The translations under genes were made by a program, and so were the position numbers. This document shows, in pieces, positions 1-8,461 of a stretch of DNA of 64,000 bases. Numbering within the stretch: position 1 is the stretch's first letter; every line of letters begins with the position of its first letter. Source of the stretch: LMUY01 sp964244585 (GTDB lineage Bacteria; Pseudomonadota; Alphaproteobacteria; Acetobacterales; Acetobacteraceae); the NCBI GenBank assembly GCA_964244585.1, contig CAXTJM010000015.1, positions 15,728 through 79,727 on the forward strand, read 5' to 3'. Below the pieces are notes generated by a model. It was not told the DNA's origin and did not search any database. It saw only the letters and a program-made list of their open reading frames with translations.

Positions 1-761
1 ACGTGCTGCAGCGAGGACAGCACGGACAGCGTGCTGCCAGAGACGTGGAAGAACGGCCGGGCGGAGTGGTAGCGGTCGGCGACCCGGAAGCCGATGCGCC
101 CGCCGGAGAAGAAGGCGTTGGCCAGCATGTTGGCGTGGCTCAGCAGCACGCCCTTGGGGAAGGAGGTCGTGCCGGACGTGTACTGCATCAGCAGCACGTC
201 GTCCGGCCGGCAGTCCGGCGGCGCCGCTGCCTGGCCCGCTTCGCGGAACGCGGTGAACCCGGCGCAGGCATGTGGCACGTCGTCGCCCAGTACCACCACG
301 CGCCGCAGGTCGGGCAGCGCCAGGTGGGGCAGGGAGGAATCCACACCGGGGCAGATCCCGCGCAGCATGGCGACGAAGTCGATCTTCAGGAACGTACCGG
401 CGATGAACAGCGTCCCGATCCGCGCTTGGCGCAGGGCATAGGCCATCTCCTCGGCCCGGAACCGCGTATTGACCGGCACCGTCACCGCGCCCAGCGAGCC
501 CAGCGCCAGGAACAGCGACACCCAGCGGACGCCGTTGCCGAGGCATAGGCCGACATGGTCGCCCCGCCCGACACCGGCCGCCACCAGGGCGGCGCGCAGG
601 CGGGCCACCTCGGCCGCAAGCTCGGCGTAGGTCAAGCGCCCGTCCGATGCGACCAGCGCCTCCACGTCCGGCCCGATCGCGGCGGCCCGCGCGAGCGCGT
701 CGGCGACGGTCAGCGGGCAGGAGGCGGCGAGGTCGAAATGTCCGGCGGAAGGGCTCGTCAC
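1..761 (-). CDS. Acyl-CoA synthetase (ANL superfamily), C-terminus outside window
   Basis: Predicted to activate a carboxylic acid to its CoA thioester through an acyl-adenylate. The GTG start (759-761) overlaps the TGA of the preceding enoyl-CoA hydratase gene, indicating translational coupling. About 253 residues are visible: an N-terminal AMP-binding domain with the phosphate-binding loop YTSGTTSFPKG near residues 194-204 and VPVNTRF near 95-101, both typical of fatty-acyl-CoA synthases. The C-terminal half runs off the left edge. It is the last visible gene of a five-gene acyl-CoA operon and probably loads the substrate for the other enzymes. The substrate is not deducible. Confidence 0.88.
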   Translation of the reverse strand, partial: MTSPSAGHFDLAASCPLTVADALARAAAIGPDVEALVASDGRLTYAELAAEVARLRAALVAAGVGRGDHVGLCLGNGVRWVSLFLALGSLGAVTVPVNTRFRAEEMAYALRQARIGTLFIAGTFLKIDFVAMLRGICPGVDSSLPHLALPDLRRVVVLGDDVPHACAGFTAFREAGQAAAPPDCRPDDVLLMQYTSGTTSFPKGVLLSHANMLANAFFSGGRIGFRVADRYHSARPFFHVSGSTLSVLSSLQH

Positions 762-1522
762 GGCGCATCTCCCCGTCCAACCGTGCGCCCGAACGCCTCG
801 ACGCCCTGGCGCCAGCCTCCCTCGGCCAGGACGCGCTCGATCTGCGCCATCTCGATCCGGATGCCGGTGGCCAGCGTCGCCTCCTCGCCGAGATCCACCG
901 CCTGCTTGGTCAGCGCCATGGCGAGTGCGGGGGCCTTGGCGATGGCGGTGGCGGCCTCTTCCCCGGCGGCCGCGGCGTCGTCCGCCAACCTCGCGACGAG
1001 GCCGAGCCCATACGCCTCCTCCGCGCCCATCGTGCGGCCGGTGAACAGCAACTCCTTCGCCCGGCGCTTGCCGATCACCCGCTGCAGGCGCTGGGTGGCG
1101 CCGACGGTGCCCCATTGCGGCTCCGGAAACTTGAACGTCGCGGCGCGGGAGGCGACGATGAAATCGCAGGCCATGCCGATCTCCCCGCCGGATCCGACTA
1201 CCGGCCCCGCCACCACGGCCACCACAGGCTTGCCACAGCGCTCGATCGTCTCGTAGGCCGCGAATGCGGCCAGGCGGCGGCCGCGCACCCAGGCCTCGTC
1301 CTTGCCCCTGCGTTCCTTCAGGTCGGCTCCGGCGCAGAACACCGGCCCTGCCGCGTCCAGCAGCACGACGCGCACGTCCGGGTCGGCGTCCAGCGCCTCG
1401 AACGCCGCGCGCAGCGAGAGGCACATCGGCAGGTCCACCGCGTTCCGCGCCTCCGCACGGTTCAGCGTCACCCGCGCGACGACGCCGTCTCGCTGCACCC
1501 GGACCGGGTTGTCGCCCATCAT
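758..1522 (-). CDS. Enoyl-CoA hydratase/isomerase family protein
   Basis: A crotonase-fold protein of 254 residues. The oxyanion-hole segment CAGADLK (about 63-69) and GSGGE (about 110-114) are present. Both glutamates of classical hydratases appear to be kept: E114 in SGGEIGMACD and E134 in FPEPQWGTVG. GATQRLQR follows, as in true enoyl-CoA hydratases. The start ATG (1520-1522) overlaps the TGA of the CoA-transferase gene as ATGA. Hydration of an unsaturated acyl-CoA is the likely reaction; the acyl chain is unknown. It differs from the second crotonase of the operon, which lacks one glutamate. Confidence 0.88.
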   Translation of the reverse strand: MMGDNPVRVQRDGVVARVTLNRAEARNAVDLPMCLSLRAAFEALDADPDVRVVLLDAAGPVFCAGADLKERRGKDEAWVRGRRLAAFAAYETIERCGKPVVAVVAGPVVGSGGEIGMACDFIVASRAATFKFPEPQWGTVGATQRLQRVIGKRRAKELLFTGRTMGAEEAYGLGLVARLADDAAAAGEEAATAIAKAPALAMALTKQAVDLGEEATLATGIRIEMAQIERVLAEGGWRQGVEAFGRTVGRGDAP

Positions 1523-2703
1523 ATCGCCCCCTCCGCTCTTGCCTGCTCGATCTCGGCGGCACTCAGGCCCATTTCCTGCAGCACCGCCTCCGTGTCGGCC
1601 CCCAGCAGCGGCGGGACGCCCACTGAGGGGTTGTCGAACCCATTGAACTGCAACGGATTGCGCAACGCCGGAAAGGCACCTTCGGTAGGGTGCTCGAAGC
1701 GCTGCACCACGCCGCGCGCTTGCATATGGCGGTCGGCCAGGATCTCGCGCACGGTGTTCACCTCGCCCGCAGGCACCCCGGCGGCCCGCAGCGCCTCGGC
1801 CAACTCGGTGCGGTCCCGGCCCGACACCGCGGCACGCATCGCCGCCATCACCCGGTCGCGCTGGGCCACCCGCCCGGCGTTGTCGGCCAGCGCCAGATCG
1901 GCGGCAAGCCCGTCGAGCGCCAGTATCCGGCAGGTCGCGGCCCAGTGCTGGTCGCTGCCGCTGACGTGCAGCCAGTCGCCCGCCCGGCAAAGGAAGGCGG
2001 CGGAGGGCACCCGGCCCATGTGCTCCGTGCCGGTGCGCGGCGGATCCTCATCCAGCGCGAACAGGCGCATGGCCGCCAGCGTCAGCATCGCCGCCTGCAC
2101 ATCCATCATGGACAGGTCCACGAAACATCCCTTTCCCGTCCGCCCGCGCCCCACCAGCCCGGTGAGCGCGGCGATGGCGATCCACAGGCCGGAGGTGAGG
2201 TCGGCGAAAGGCAGGCCCACCTTTGCCGGGGGAGAGTCCGGGTGTCCGGTCAGCGCCATCACGCCTGACAGCGCCTGGAATATGGTGTCGTAGCCGGGCC
2301 GGTCGCGATACGGACCGGTCTGGCCGAACCCGGTGTTGGCCACGTAGATCAGCCGCGGGTTCTCCTCCGCCAAGCGGGCGTAGGAGAGGCCCAGCCGCTC
2401 CATTTCGCCGGGCAGGAAGTTCTCCACCACGACGTCGGCCTGCGCCACCATGCGACGTGCGATCGCCTGCGCGCTCGGCTTCTTGAGGTTCAGCGTCACC
2501 GACCGCTTGGCGCGGTTGAAGGTGAAGAAGTAGGCGCTCTCCCCATGCGGCAGCTTCGGCTCGAAGCTGCGCGATTCGTCGCCGCCGCGCGGGCGTTCGA
2601 CCTTGGTGACCTCGGCGCCCATCTCCGCCAGGATCTGGGTGGCGAACGGCCCCGCCAGCACGCGGGAGAAGTCGACGATGCGGACGCCGTTCAGCGGCCT
2701 CAC
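1519..2703 (-). CDS. CaiB/BaiF-type (family III) CoA transferase
   Basis: A 394-residue family III CoA transferase, which moves CoA between carboxylic acids through aspartyl-CoA intermediates. The N-terminus NGVRIVDFSRVLAGPF is typical. The family's nucleophile is an aspartate, probably D139 in GYDTIFQALSG. GTGs mark the boundary: the GTG start (2701-2703) overlaps the stop of the upstream crotonase gene. Its length matches the family (about 390-410). In this operon it could charge an incoming acid using CoA from a pathway intermediate, in parallel with the ATP-dependent synthetase. Confidence 0.9.
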   Translation of the reverse strand: MRPLNGVRIVDFSRVLAGPFATQILAEMGAEVTKVERPRGGDESRSFEPKLPHGESAYFFTFNRAKRSVTLNLKKPSAQAIARRMVAQADVVVENFLPGEMERLGLSYARLAEENPRLIYVANTGFGQTGPYRDRPGYDTIFQALSGVMALTGHPDSPPAKVGLPFADLTSGLWIAIAALTGLVGRGRTGKGCFVDLSMMDVQAAMLTLAAMRLFALDEDPPRTGTEHMGRVPSAAFLCRAGDWLHVSGSDQHWAATCRILALDGLAADLALADNAGRVAQRDRVMAAMRAAVSGRDRTELAEALRAAGVPAGEVNTVREILADRHMQARGVVQRFEHPTEGAFPALRNPLQFNGFDNPSVGVPPLLGADTEAVLQEMGLSAAEIEQARAEGAI

Positions 2704-3434
2704 TTCACCGGGTCCCGGAAGCCGCGCATCAGCGCGTTGACGTCGCGCCCGGCCGCCATCGCCGCGTCGTAGGGCAGGTCGGCGACGCGGTAGAACAGGC
2801 CCTTCGCCGCCGCCATGGCCATCGGGCTGGAAGCGGCCCAGCCGGCGGCGATCTCCAGCGCGGTGTCCAGCACCGCCTCCGGTGCCACCACCCGGTTGGC
2901 CAGGCCCAGCGCGCGCGCCTCCTCGGCGCCCAGCAGGCGGCCAGTACTGATCAGCTCGAAAGCGATCTTGCGGCCCAACTGGCGCTGCATCCCCGTCATC
3001 ACCAGGGCGGGCACGATGGAGTGCTTCAGCTCCGGATAGCCGAACTTCAGGTCGGTGCCGGCCACCATCATGTCGCAGCCGATCGCCAGCCCCGCCCCGC
3101 CACCGACCGCCACACCGCGCACCGCGGAGACGACTGGCTTGGATAGCTTCTGCAGGATGGATTGCGAGCAGCAGGTCAGGTCCGCCCGCCGCAGCACGCG
3201 GTCCTGATGGTCGGGCGTGAGATCCTTGAACTCGGCCAGGTCGGCGCCGGCGCAAAAGCCGCGGCCCTCCCCGGCCAGCACGATCGCGCGCACCGCCGGG
3301 TCGCGGTCCGCCGCCTCGAACGCGTCGAGCAGCGCCTGCGTCAGCGCCGTGTTCAGCGCATTCAGCTTGTCCGGCCGGTTCATGGACAGGATGCGGATCG
3401 CACTCTCCGTCCGGGTCAGCAGCACGTCAGGCAT
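2700..3434 (-). CDS. Enoyl-CoA hydratase/isomerase-like protein lacking one catalytic Glu
   Basis: A 244-residue crotonase-family protein. The start chosen is the ATG of MPDVLLTRTES (3432-3434), which overlaps the end of the lyase gene by eight bases. GFCAGADLAEF (about 59-69) forms the first oxyanion element. The second is GGGAGLAIGCD, where the glutamate found in classical hydratases is a glycine (G115). E135 in YPELKHS remains. This pattern suggests an isomerase, a C-C hydrolase or a changed hydration specificity rather than the standard crotonase reaction. It sits second in the five-gene operon. Confidence 0.85.
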   Translation of the reverse strand: MPDVLLTRTESAIRILSMNRPDKLNALNTALTQALLDAFEAADRDPAVRAIVLAGEGRGFCAGADLAEFKDLTPDHQDRVLRRADLTCCSQSILQKLSKPVVSAVRGVAVGGGAGLAIGCDMMVAGTDLKFGYPELKHSIVPALVMTGMQRQLGRKIAFELISTGRLLGAEEARALGLANRVVAPEAVLDTALEIAAGWAASSPMAMAAAKGLFYRVADLPYDAAMAAGRDVNALMRGFRDPVK

Positions 3435-4371
3435 GGGTGGCACTCCCCTGGGGCAGAAAGCCGAAACCCGCACGTGCGACGGCGCTGTGCAGGTGCCGGC
3501 CCAGGATATCCTCGCATAGGCGGGAGGCCTGCAGCACCGCTTCGCGGTCGAGCCCTGTGTCCACGCCCTCGGCTTCCAGCAGGTTGACCAGGTCCTCGGT
3601 GGCCACGTTACCGGTCAGGCCCTCGCCATATTGGATCTTGGCCGGATGGCCGCCGACGCCCCCGAACGCGCTGTCGAAGTAGCGGCACCCGGCTTCCAGC
3701 GCGGCCATGCAGTTGGCCAGGCCCGTGCCGCGCGTGTCGTGGAAATGCGCGACCGGCGCGACCGAGGGCACCTCCGCCAGCAGCCGCCGGAACAGCGCGC
3801 GCACGCGCGCGGGGGTGCCGTGGCCGGTCGTGTCGCCGATGGTGACCAACTCCACCCCCATCGCTGCGAAGCGCGCGACATCGGCGGCGACGGCGCCAGG
3901 GTCCACCTCCCCCTCGAACGGGCAGCCGAGCGCCATCGAAACCACGCCCACCAGCCGGAACCGCCCGGCGGCCAGGTGCACCATTTCTGCCACGCCTTCC
4001 CACTGCCGGGCACGGGTGGTACGCAGGTTGCGCTCGGTGTGACTGTCGGTGGCGGAGACGAGCAGGCTCAGTTCGGTGGCCCCATACCCGGCGTCCAGAT
4101 CCGCCACCGCCCGCGCCACCGCCCGCTTGTTGGGGCACGTCGCCTTGTAATGCACGCTTGGCCCCCGGTGGATCTGGGCCAGCAGGGCGGAGGCATCCCG
4201 GAACGCCGGCACCCGGTCCGGGTGGCTGTAGCTCGTCGCCTCTATCCGGCGGAACCCGGCGCGGGTGAAGGCGTCAACCGCCGCGACCTTGTCCGCCGTG
4301 ACGACGTCAACCGTTTCGTGCTGCAGCCCATCCCGCGCAAAGCACTCGCAGATGATGACAGGTCCGGCCAT
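3427..4371 (-). CDS. HMG-CoA lyase-like DRE-TIM metallolyase
   Basis: First gene of the operon; 314 residues from the ATG at 4369-4371, preceded by GGAGGAG. An upstream in-frame ATG at 4383 is possible but leaves no good ribosome site. The TIM-barrel family is clear from CECFARDGLQ (9-16), TIGDTTGHGTP, the metal ligands in HFHDTRGTG and the C-terminal GNVATEDLV. The loop that carries the catalytic cysteine in HMG-CoA lyases (GGCPYA) reads GGVGGHPAK here, with histidine instead of cysteine. It is therefore a homologue with probably altered chemistry or substrate. It is divergently transcribed from the MFS gene. Confidence 0.85.
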   Translation of the reverse strand: MAGPVIICECFARDGLQHETVDVVTADKVAAVDAFTRAGFRRIEATSYSHPDRVPAFRDASALLAQIHRGPSVHYKATCPNKRAVARAVADLDAGYGATELSLLVSATDSHTERNLRTTRARQWEGVAEMVHLAAGRFRLVGVVSMALGCPFEGEVDPGAVAADVARFAAMGVELVTIGDTTGHGTPARVRALFRRLLAEVPSVAPVAHFHDTRGTGLANCMAALEAGCRYFDSAFGGVGGHPAKIQYGEGLTGNVATEDLVNLLEAEGVDTGLDREAVLQASRLCEDILGRHLHSAVARAGFGFLPQGSATHA

Positions 4372-4410
4372 GCACTCCTCCACCTGTTTGATGCCCTGCT
4401 ATTCATCATA

Positions 4411-4448
4411 GTTGATAATGTCAACACAATGCCGTTGACTTTGTCATC
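4411..4448. promoter_or_regulatory. Two tandem copies of a 15-bp palindrome in a divergent promoter
   Basis: GTTGATAATGTCAAC (4411-4425) is a perfect inverted repeat with 5-base arms. GTTGACTTTGTCATC (4434-4448) matches it at 11 of 15 positions, exactly 23 bases further on. Both lie between the divergent starts at 4371 and 4514. The arrangement suggests a repressor or activator binding two helical turns apart and controlling both arms. The cognate regulator is not next to the site. GntR-type proteins favour such sites, but this is inference. Confidence 0.6.
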
Positions 4449-4513
4449 TGAGCCAAGTGATACCGGCGTCACGGGCGGGGCACACCGCGGGCACGGGGAG
4501 GACGGACGGAACG

Positions 4514-5842
4514 ATGAGCCAATCGTCGCTGATCACGCAGCCCATTGCGGTCTTGGACGAGGCGGATGCCACCTACCGCAAGGTGGCCTGGCGGCTGATG
4601 CCTTTCATCCTGCTCTGCTATGTCGCCAACTACATAGACCGCACCAATGTCGGCATCGCACAGATCCAGTTGCGCGCCGATCTCGGCTTCTCGGAGGCGG
4701 TCTACGGCGTTGGCGTCGGGCTGTTCTTCGTCGGCTTCATCCTTTTCGAAGTGCCGAGCAACATGCTGCTGAATCGGGTCGGCGCGCGCAGGACGCTGCT
4801 GCGAATCATGGTCTGCTGGGGCGCCGTCTCGGCACTGACCATGTTCGTGCGCACGCCCGCGCAGTTCTACGCCGCCCGCATCCTGCTCGGCCTGGCCGAA
4901 GCCGGCTTTTTTCCGGGAATCCTGCTCTATCTCACCTTTTGGTTCCCCTCCGGCCGCCGCACGCGCATGACGGCGCTGTTCTTCCTGGGCCTGCCGCTGT
5001 CCGGCATGATCGGGGCGCCGCTTTCTGGCTGGATCATGCACGGCTTCGACGGTGCCTCCGGGTTGCGGGGCTGGCAGTGGCTGTTCCTGCTCGAGGGCAT
5101 CCCATCGGTCGCACTGGGGGCGGCAGCGATGCTCGTGCTGAAGGACCGGCCGGCGGACGCGCCCTGGCTAAGCCCGGCGGAGAAGGCGTTGATCGCGTCC
5201 GAACTGGCGCGCGAGCAATCCGCCAAGCGGCATCACGCGGCCGCCGGAGACCTGCTGGCCGCGCTGCGCGACCCGCGCGTATACGTGCTGGGCCTGGTCG
5301 GCTGCGGCACCTACACGCTCGCCAACGCGGTCGGCTTCTGGTCACCGCTGCTGATCGACGCCTCGGGCATCCACGACGTGCTGACCGTGGGCCTGCTCGC
5401 CGGCATCCCGCCGGCGCTGGGCATCGTCGCCATGCTCGTGGTCGGCTGGCACTCCGACAAGACGCTGGAGCGCCGTTGGCACGCCGCCTGCTCCGAGTTC
5501 GTGGCGGCGGGCGCGCTGGTGGGGTTGTCGTTCACCGTAGGGTCGCCGCCCGTCACCGTGGCGCTTATCGCCGTGATGACCGCCGCGCATTACTGCGGCC
5601 TGACGGTGTTCTGGTCGGTCCCGTCCGTCTACCTGTCCGATCGCGCGAAGGCCGGGGGGATCGCAATCGTCACCGCCATGGGGTCCTGCGCCGCGGCGTT
5701 GACCCCGGCCCTGCTGGGCTGGCTGCGCGTGGAGACCGGCAGCCTCGCCCTCGGGCTGCAGATATCCGCCGCGATCATCGCATCCGCCGGGGTCGTGCTG
5801 GTGGTGGGCATTCCCGCCCACGTGCTTCGAGAGCAGCGCTGA
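4514..5842 (+). CDS. MFS transporter, anion:cation symporter (ACS)-like
   Basis: A 442-residue membrane permease with 12 predicted hydrophobic segments. The start MSQSS was chosen because GGGGAGGA lies upstream; an earlier ATG at 4457 lacks this. NYIDRTNVGIAQIQL after the first membrane segment is characteristic of the ACS family (tartrate, phthalate, hydroxyphenylacetate and glucarate permeases). It probably imports the organic acid used by the neighbouring catabolic genes. It is divergent from the acyl-CoA operon and followed by the solute-binding protein and dioxygenase genes. Confidence 0.88.
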   Translation: MSQSSLITQPIAVLDEADATYRKVAWRLMPFILLCYVANYIDRTNVGIAQIQLRADLGFSEAVYGVGVGLFFVGFILFEVPSNMLLNRVGARRTLLRIMVCWGAVSALTMFVRTPAQFYAARILLGLAEAGFFPGILLYLTFWFPSGRRTRMTALFFLGLPLSGMIGAPLSGWIMHGFDGASGLRGWQWLFLLEGIPSVALGAAAMLVLKDRPADAPWLSPAEKALIASELAREQSAKRHHAAAGDLLAALRDPRVYVLGLVGCGTYTLANAVGFWSPLLIDASGIHDVLTVGLLAGIPPALGIVAMLVVGWHSDKTLERRWHAACSEFVAAGALVGLSFTVGSPPVTVALIAVMTAAHYCGLTVFWSVPSVYLSDRAKAGGIAIVTAMGSCAAALTPALLGWLRVETGSLALGLQISAAIIASAGVVLVVGIPAHVLREQR

Positions 5843-5882
5843 TGGCGCCGGCGCCACAGGAACAACCAGGAAGGAACACCCT

Positions 5883-7127
5883 ATGACCGTCACACGCCGC
5901 GCGGCGCTCGGCAGCGCGCTTGCCCTCGGCGCCTCCGCCCTGGCACTACCAGGCCGTGGCCGCGCCCAGGCCGATCCAGCGATGAAGCTTGGCGTTCTGA
6001 CGGACCTCTCAGGTCCCTACCGCGACACCGGCGGCCCTGGCTCGGTCGCCTGCGCACGTCAGGCTGCAGCGGAGGCGGAGCAGGCCTTCCCCGGCCTACG
6101 CGTGGAGGTCGTCCAGGCCGACCACCAGAACAAGGCGGATGTGGGCGCCGCGATCGTCCGCCAGTGGTTCGACCGCGAGGGGGTGGACGCCGTGATCGAC
6201 GTGCCCAACAGCTCGGTCGGGCTCGCCGTCTCCCAGATCTGCCGCGAGAAGGACAAGGCCTTCCTCGCGAGTGGCGCCGCGACGTCCGACCTGACTGGCC
6301 CTCAATGCGCGCCCACCACCGTGCAATGGACCTTCGACAGCTACGTTCTGGCACGCTCGACGGGCAGGGCGCTCGTGGAAGCGGGCAAGAAAGACTGGTT
6401 TTTCCTGACGGCAAACTACACTTTCGGCCAAACGCTGGAGCGAGAGGCGACGGCGCTGATCCAGCAGGCCGGCGGCAAGGTGGTGGGCAGCGTGTCCTAC
6501 CCGTTCCCGCAGACGACCGACTTCTCCTCCTTCCTGCTGCAGGCGCAGTCGAGCCGGGCAGATGTGCTCGGGCTGGCGAACGCGGGAGCGGACACGATCA
6601 ATGCCATCAAGCAGGCCGGCGAGTTCGGCATCACCGGCGGTGGAACGACCATCGCCGCCATGCTGATGTTCATCCCCGACGTGCATGCCCTGGGATTGCA
6701 GACCGCAGCCGGCCTGGTGCTGACGGAAACCTTCTACTGGGATCTCAACGACCGCACTCGCGCCTGCACGGCACGCTTGATGTCGCGGATGGGTACGAAC
6801 TGGCGGCCGGACATGGAACATGCCGGCTCCTACGCCGTGGCACTTCACTACCTGAAGGCGGCGCAGGCCATGGGGGCGGCGGAAGCGAAGAAATCCGGCT
6901 CGGCGACGGTTGCACGGATGAAGGCGATGCCGACGGACGACGATGCGTTCGGCCCGGGCCGTATCCGCGAGGACGGACGCAAGCTGCAGCCGGCTTACCT
7001 GTTCCAGGTCAAGACGCCGGATGAGAGCAAGGGGCCATGGGACTACTACAAGCTGCTCGCGACCACCCTGCCGGATCAGGCAGCCCGACCCCTCGGCCAG
7101 GGCGGCTGCCCGATGATCAGGGCGTGA
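5883..7127 (+). CDS. Periplasmic ABC solute-binding protein, branched-chain amino acid type
   Basis: A 414-residue protein with a twin-arginine-like or Sec signal (TRRAALGSALALGASALALPG, cleavage probably after GRAQA near residue 30). The mature start MKLGVLTDLSGPYRDTGGPG is the typical opening of LivJ/Peripla_BP_6 proteins, many of which bind aromatic acids. No ABC permease or ATPase gene is nearby, so it is an orphan: it either uses a transporter encoded elsewhere or has another sensing role. It lies 41 bases after the MFS gene and 5 bases before the dioxygenase gene, so the three are probably co-transcribed. Confidence 0.87.
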   Translation: MTVTRRAALGSALALGASALALPGRGRAQADPAMKLGVLTDLSGPYRDTGGPGSVACARQAAAEAEQAFPGLRVEVVQADHQNKADVGAAIVRQWFDREGVDAVIDVPNSSVGLAVSQICREKDKAFLASGAATSDLTGPQCAPTTVQWTFDSYVLARSTGRALVEAGKKDWFFLTANYTFGQTLEREATALIQQAGGKVVGSVSYPFPQTTDFSSFLLQAQSSRADVLGLANAGADTINAIKQAGEFGITGGGTTIAAMLMFIPDVHALGLQTAAGLVLTETFYWDLNDRTRACTARLMSRMGTNWRPDMEHAGSYAVALHYLKAAQAMGAAEAKKSGSATVARMKAMPTDDDAFGPGRIREDGRKLQPAYLFQVKTPDESKGPWDYYKLLATTLPDQAARPLGQGGCPMIRA

Positions 7128-7131
7128 GGCC

Positions 7132-7848
7132 ATGACCGGTCCGATCGTCCCCGACCTGTTCGACCCGTACCCCGGAGGGACAATCCCGCGCGTGCCGATC
7201 GAGGGCTACCGCAACACGGTGGCACGCAATCCGCTTCGGCCGCCCATCGCGCGCCCGTTCACCCGTACCGAGCGGACAGGCCCGCTGGACCTGGGCGGGA
7301 AGTTGCAACCGGGCGACACCAACCTGGCCTGTGCGGCGCCGGGCCGGATGGCCTTGGGACAGCTCATCCACGTATCCGGCCAGGTGCTGGACGAGGACGG
7401 CCGGCCCGTCGGCGGCGCGGTGGTCGAGCTGTGGCAAGCCAATGCGTCGGGCCGTTACCACAATCCGCTGGACCAGCGGGACGCGCCGCTGGACCGGAAC
7501 TTCGTCGGCAACGGCCGGACTCGCACGGACAGCGAGGGGCGTTACGCCTTCTTCACCATCAAGCCCGGCGCCTATCCCGTACCCAACTCGGGCCGTTGGT
7601 GGCGCCCGCCTCACATTCACTTCTCCGTCCTCGGCCCTTCCTCGCTGTCGCGCCTGGTGACGCAGATGTATTTCCCGGGGGAGTGGCTGAACGCGCATGA
7701 CCGCCTGATCCGTTCCATCGCCGACCCGGCCGCCCAGGCGCGGCTGGTCTCCCGTGAAGTGCCGACGACGGAGGTCGCCGGCGAATGGCTGGGCTTCCGC
7801 CACACCCTGGTGCTGCGCGGCCGCCATGCCACGCCAACCCTGCCATAG
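7132..7848 (+). CDS. pcaH: Intradiol ring-cleavage dioxygenase, catalytic (beta) subunit, protocatechuate 3,4-dioxygenase type
   Basis: 238 residues, close to PcaH length. The Fe(III) ligands are visible: Y109 (SGRYHNP), Y148 (PGAYPVP), H161 and H163 (RPPHIHF), at nearly the same positions as in characterised PcaH. It would cleave a catechol-type ring between the hydroxyls (protocatechuate to 3-carboxy-cis,cis-muconate if the assignment is exact). The alpha subunit follows after 7 bases. No pcaB, pcaC or pcaD gene is nearby, so downstream steps must be encoded elsewhere and the true substrate could be another substituted catechol. Confidence 0.88.
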   Translation: MTGPIVPDLFDPYPGGTIPRVPIEGYRNTVARNPLRPPIARPFTRTERTGPLDLGGKLQPGDTNLACAAPGRMALGQLIHVSGQVLDEDGRPVGGAVVELWQANASGRYHNPLDQRDAPLDRNFVGNGRTRTDSEGRYAFFTIKPGAYPVPNSGRWWRPPHIHFSVLGPSSLSRLVTQMYFPGEWLNAHDRLIRSIADPAAQARLVSREVPTTEVAGEWLGFRHTLVLRGRHATPTLP

Positions 7849-7855
7849 GTGTTTC

Positions 7856-8461
7856 ATGCTGGATCGGCCAAACGCGCCTTTGACTCCAACGAGCTGGCAC
7901 ACGATCGGCCCGTTCTTCCCGCGCACGTTCTTCCACCCCGGCGACAACGACCTGAGGGTGCTGTCGCCGGACGGAGCGCCAGTGTCGCGGGGGCGCAGTA
8001 TCGTGTTGCGCGGCCGCGTGCTGGAGGAAGGCGGCCAGCCCTGCGTCAACGCCGTGCTGGAGGCCTGGCAGGCGGATGCGGCAGGGCGGTTTCGCCACCC
8101 CGTGGATCCTGGCTGGCGAAGTGCGGACCCGAGCTTCCTGGGTTGGGGCAGGGCATGGACGGACGGGGACGGGTGGTACGAGTTCCACACCGTAATGCCC
8201 GGCTCTTATGACGATCCGACCGGTCCCCGCGCGCCGCATGTAAACCTGTCCGTTCTGGGATCCGGCATCATGCACCGGCTGCTGACGACGGCGTTCTTCG
8301 CCGGCGAGCCACGCAACGCAGTGGACACGGTTCTTGGAGCCGTGACGGATAGGAAGCTGCGCGACCGCCTACTTGCCACGCAGGAGGCCGGCAGCGAAGT
8401 CTCGTTCCGGTTTGATATCGTGTTGCGTGGGGATGACGAGACACCATTCTTCGAGAGTTGA
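7856..8461 (+). CDS. pcaG: Intradiol dioxygenase alpha subunit, protocatechuate 3,4-dioxygenase type
   Basis: 201 residues from ATG 7856. It is homologous to the beta subunit but missing the full iron site: the first tyrosine position is F79 (GRFRHP) and the His-x-His motif reads PHVN (H128, N130), with only Y118 kept. This is the pattern of PcaG alpha subunits, which shape the substrate pocket without binding iron. GWGRAWTDGDGWYEFHTVMPGSY is well conserved with the family. It follows pcaH directly. Confidence 0.86.
   Translation: MLDRPNAPLTPTSWHTIGPFFPRTFFHPGDNDLRVLSPDGAPVSRGRSIVLRGRVLEEGGQPCVNAVLEAWQADAAGRFRHPVDPGWRSADPSFLGWGRAWTDGDGWYEFHTVMPGSYDDPTGPRAPHVNLSVLGSGIMHRLLTTAFFAGEPRNAVDTVLGAVTDRKLRDRLLATQEAGSEVSFRFDIVLRGDDETPFFES

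Noticed and set aside
647..2293. Long plus-strand open frame (548 codons) opposite the acyl-CoA operon
   Set aside because: Antisense to the enoyl-CoA hydratase and CoA transferase genes, which have clear motifs. The frame is Arg/Pro/Ala-rich with no domain, as expected from high GC.
3631..5886. 751-codon plus-strand open frame
   Set aside because: Runs antisense through the lyase and then out of frame through the MFS gene; no protein motifs.
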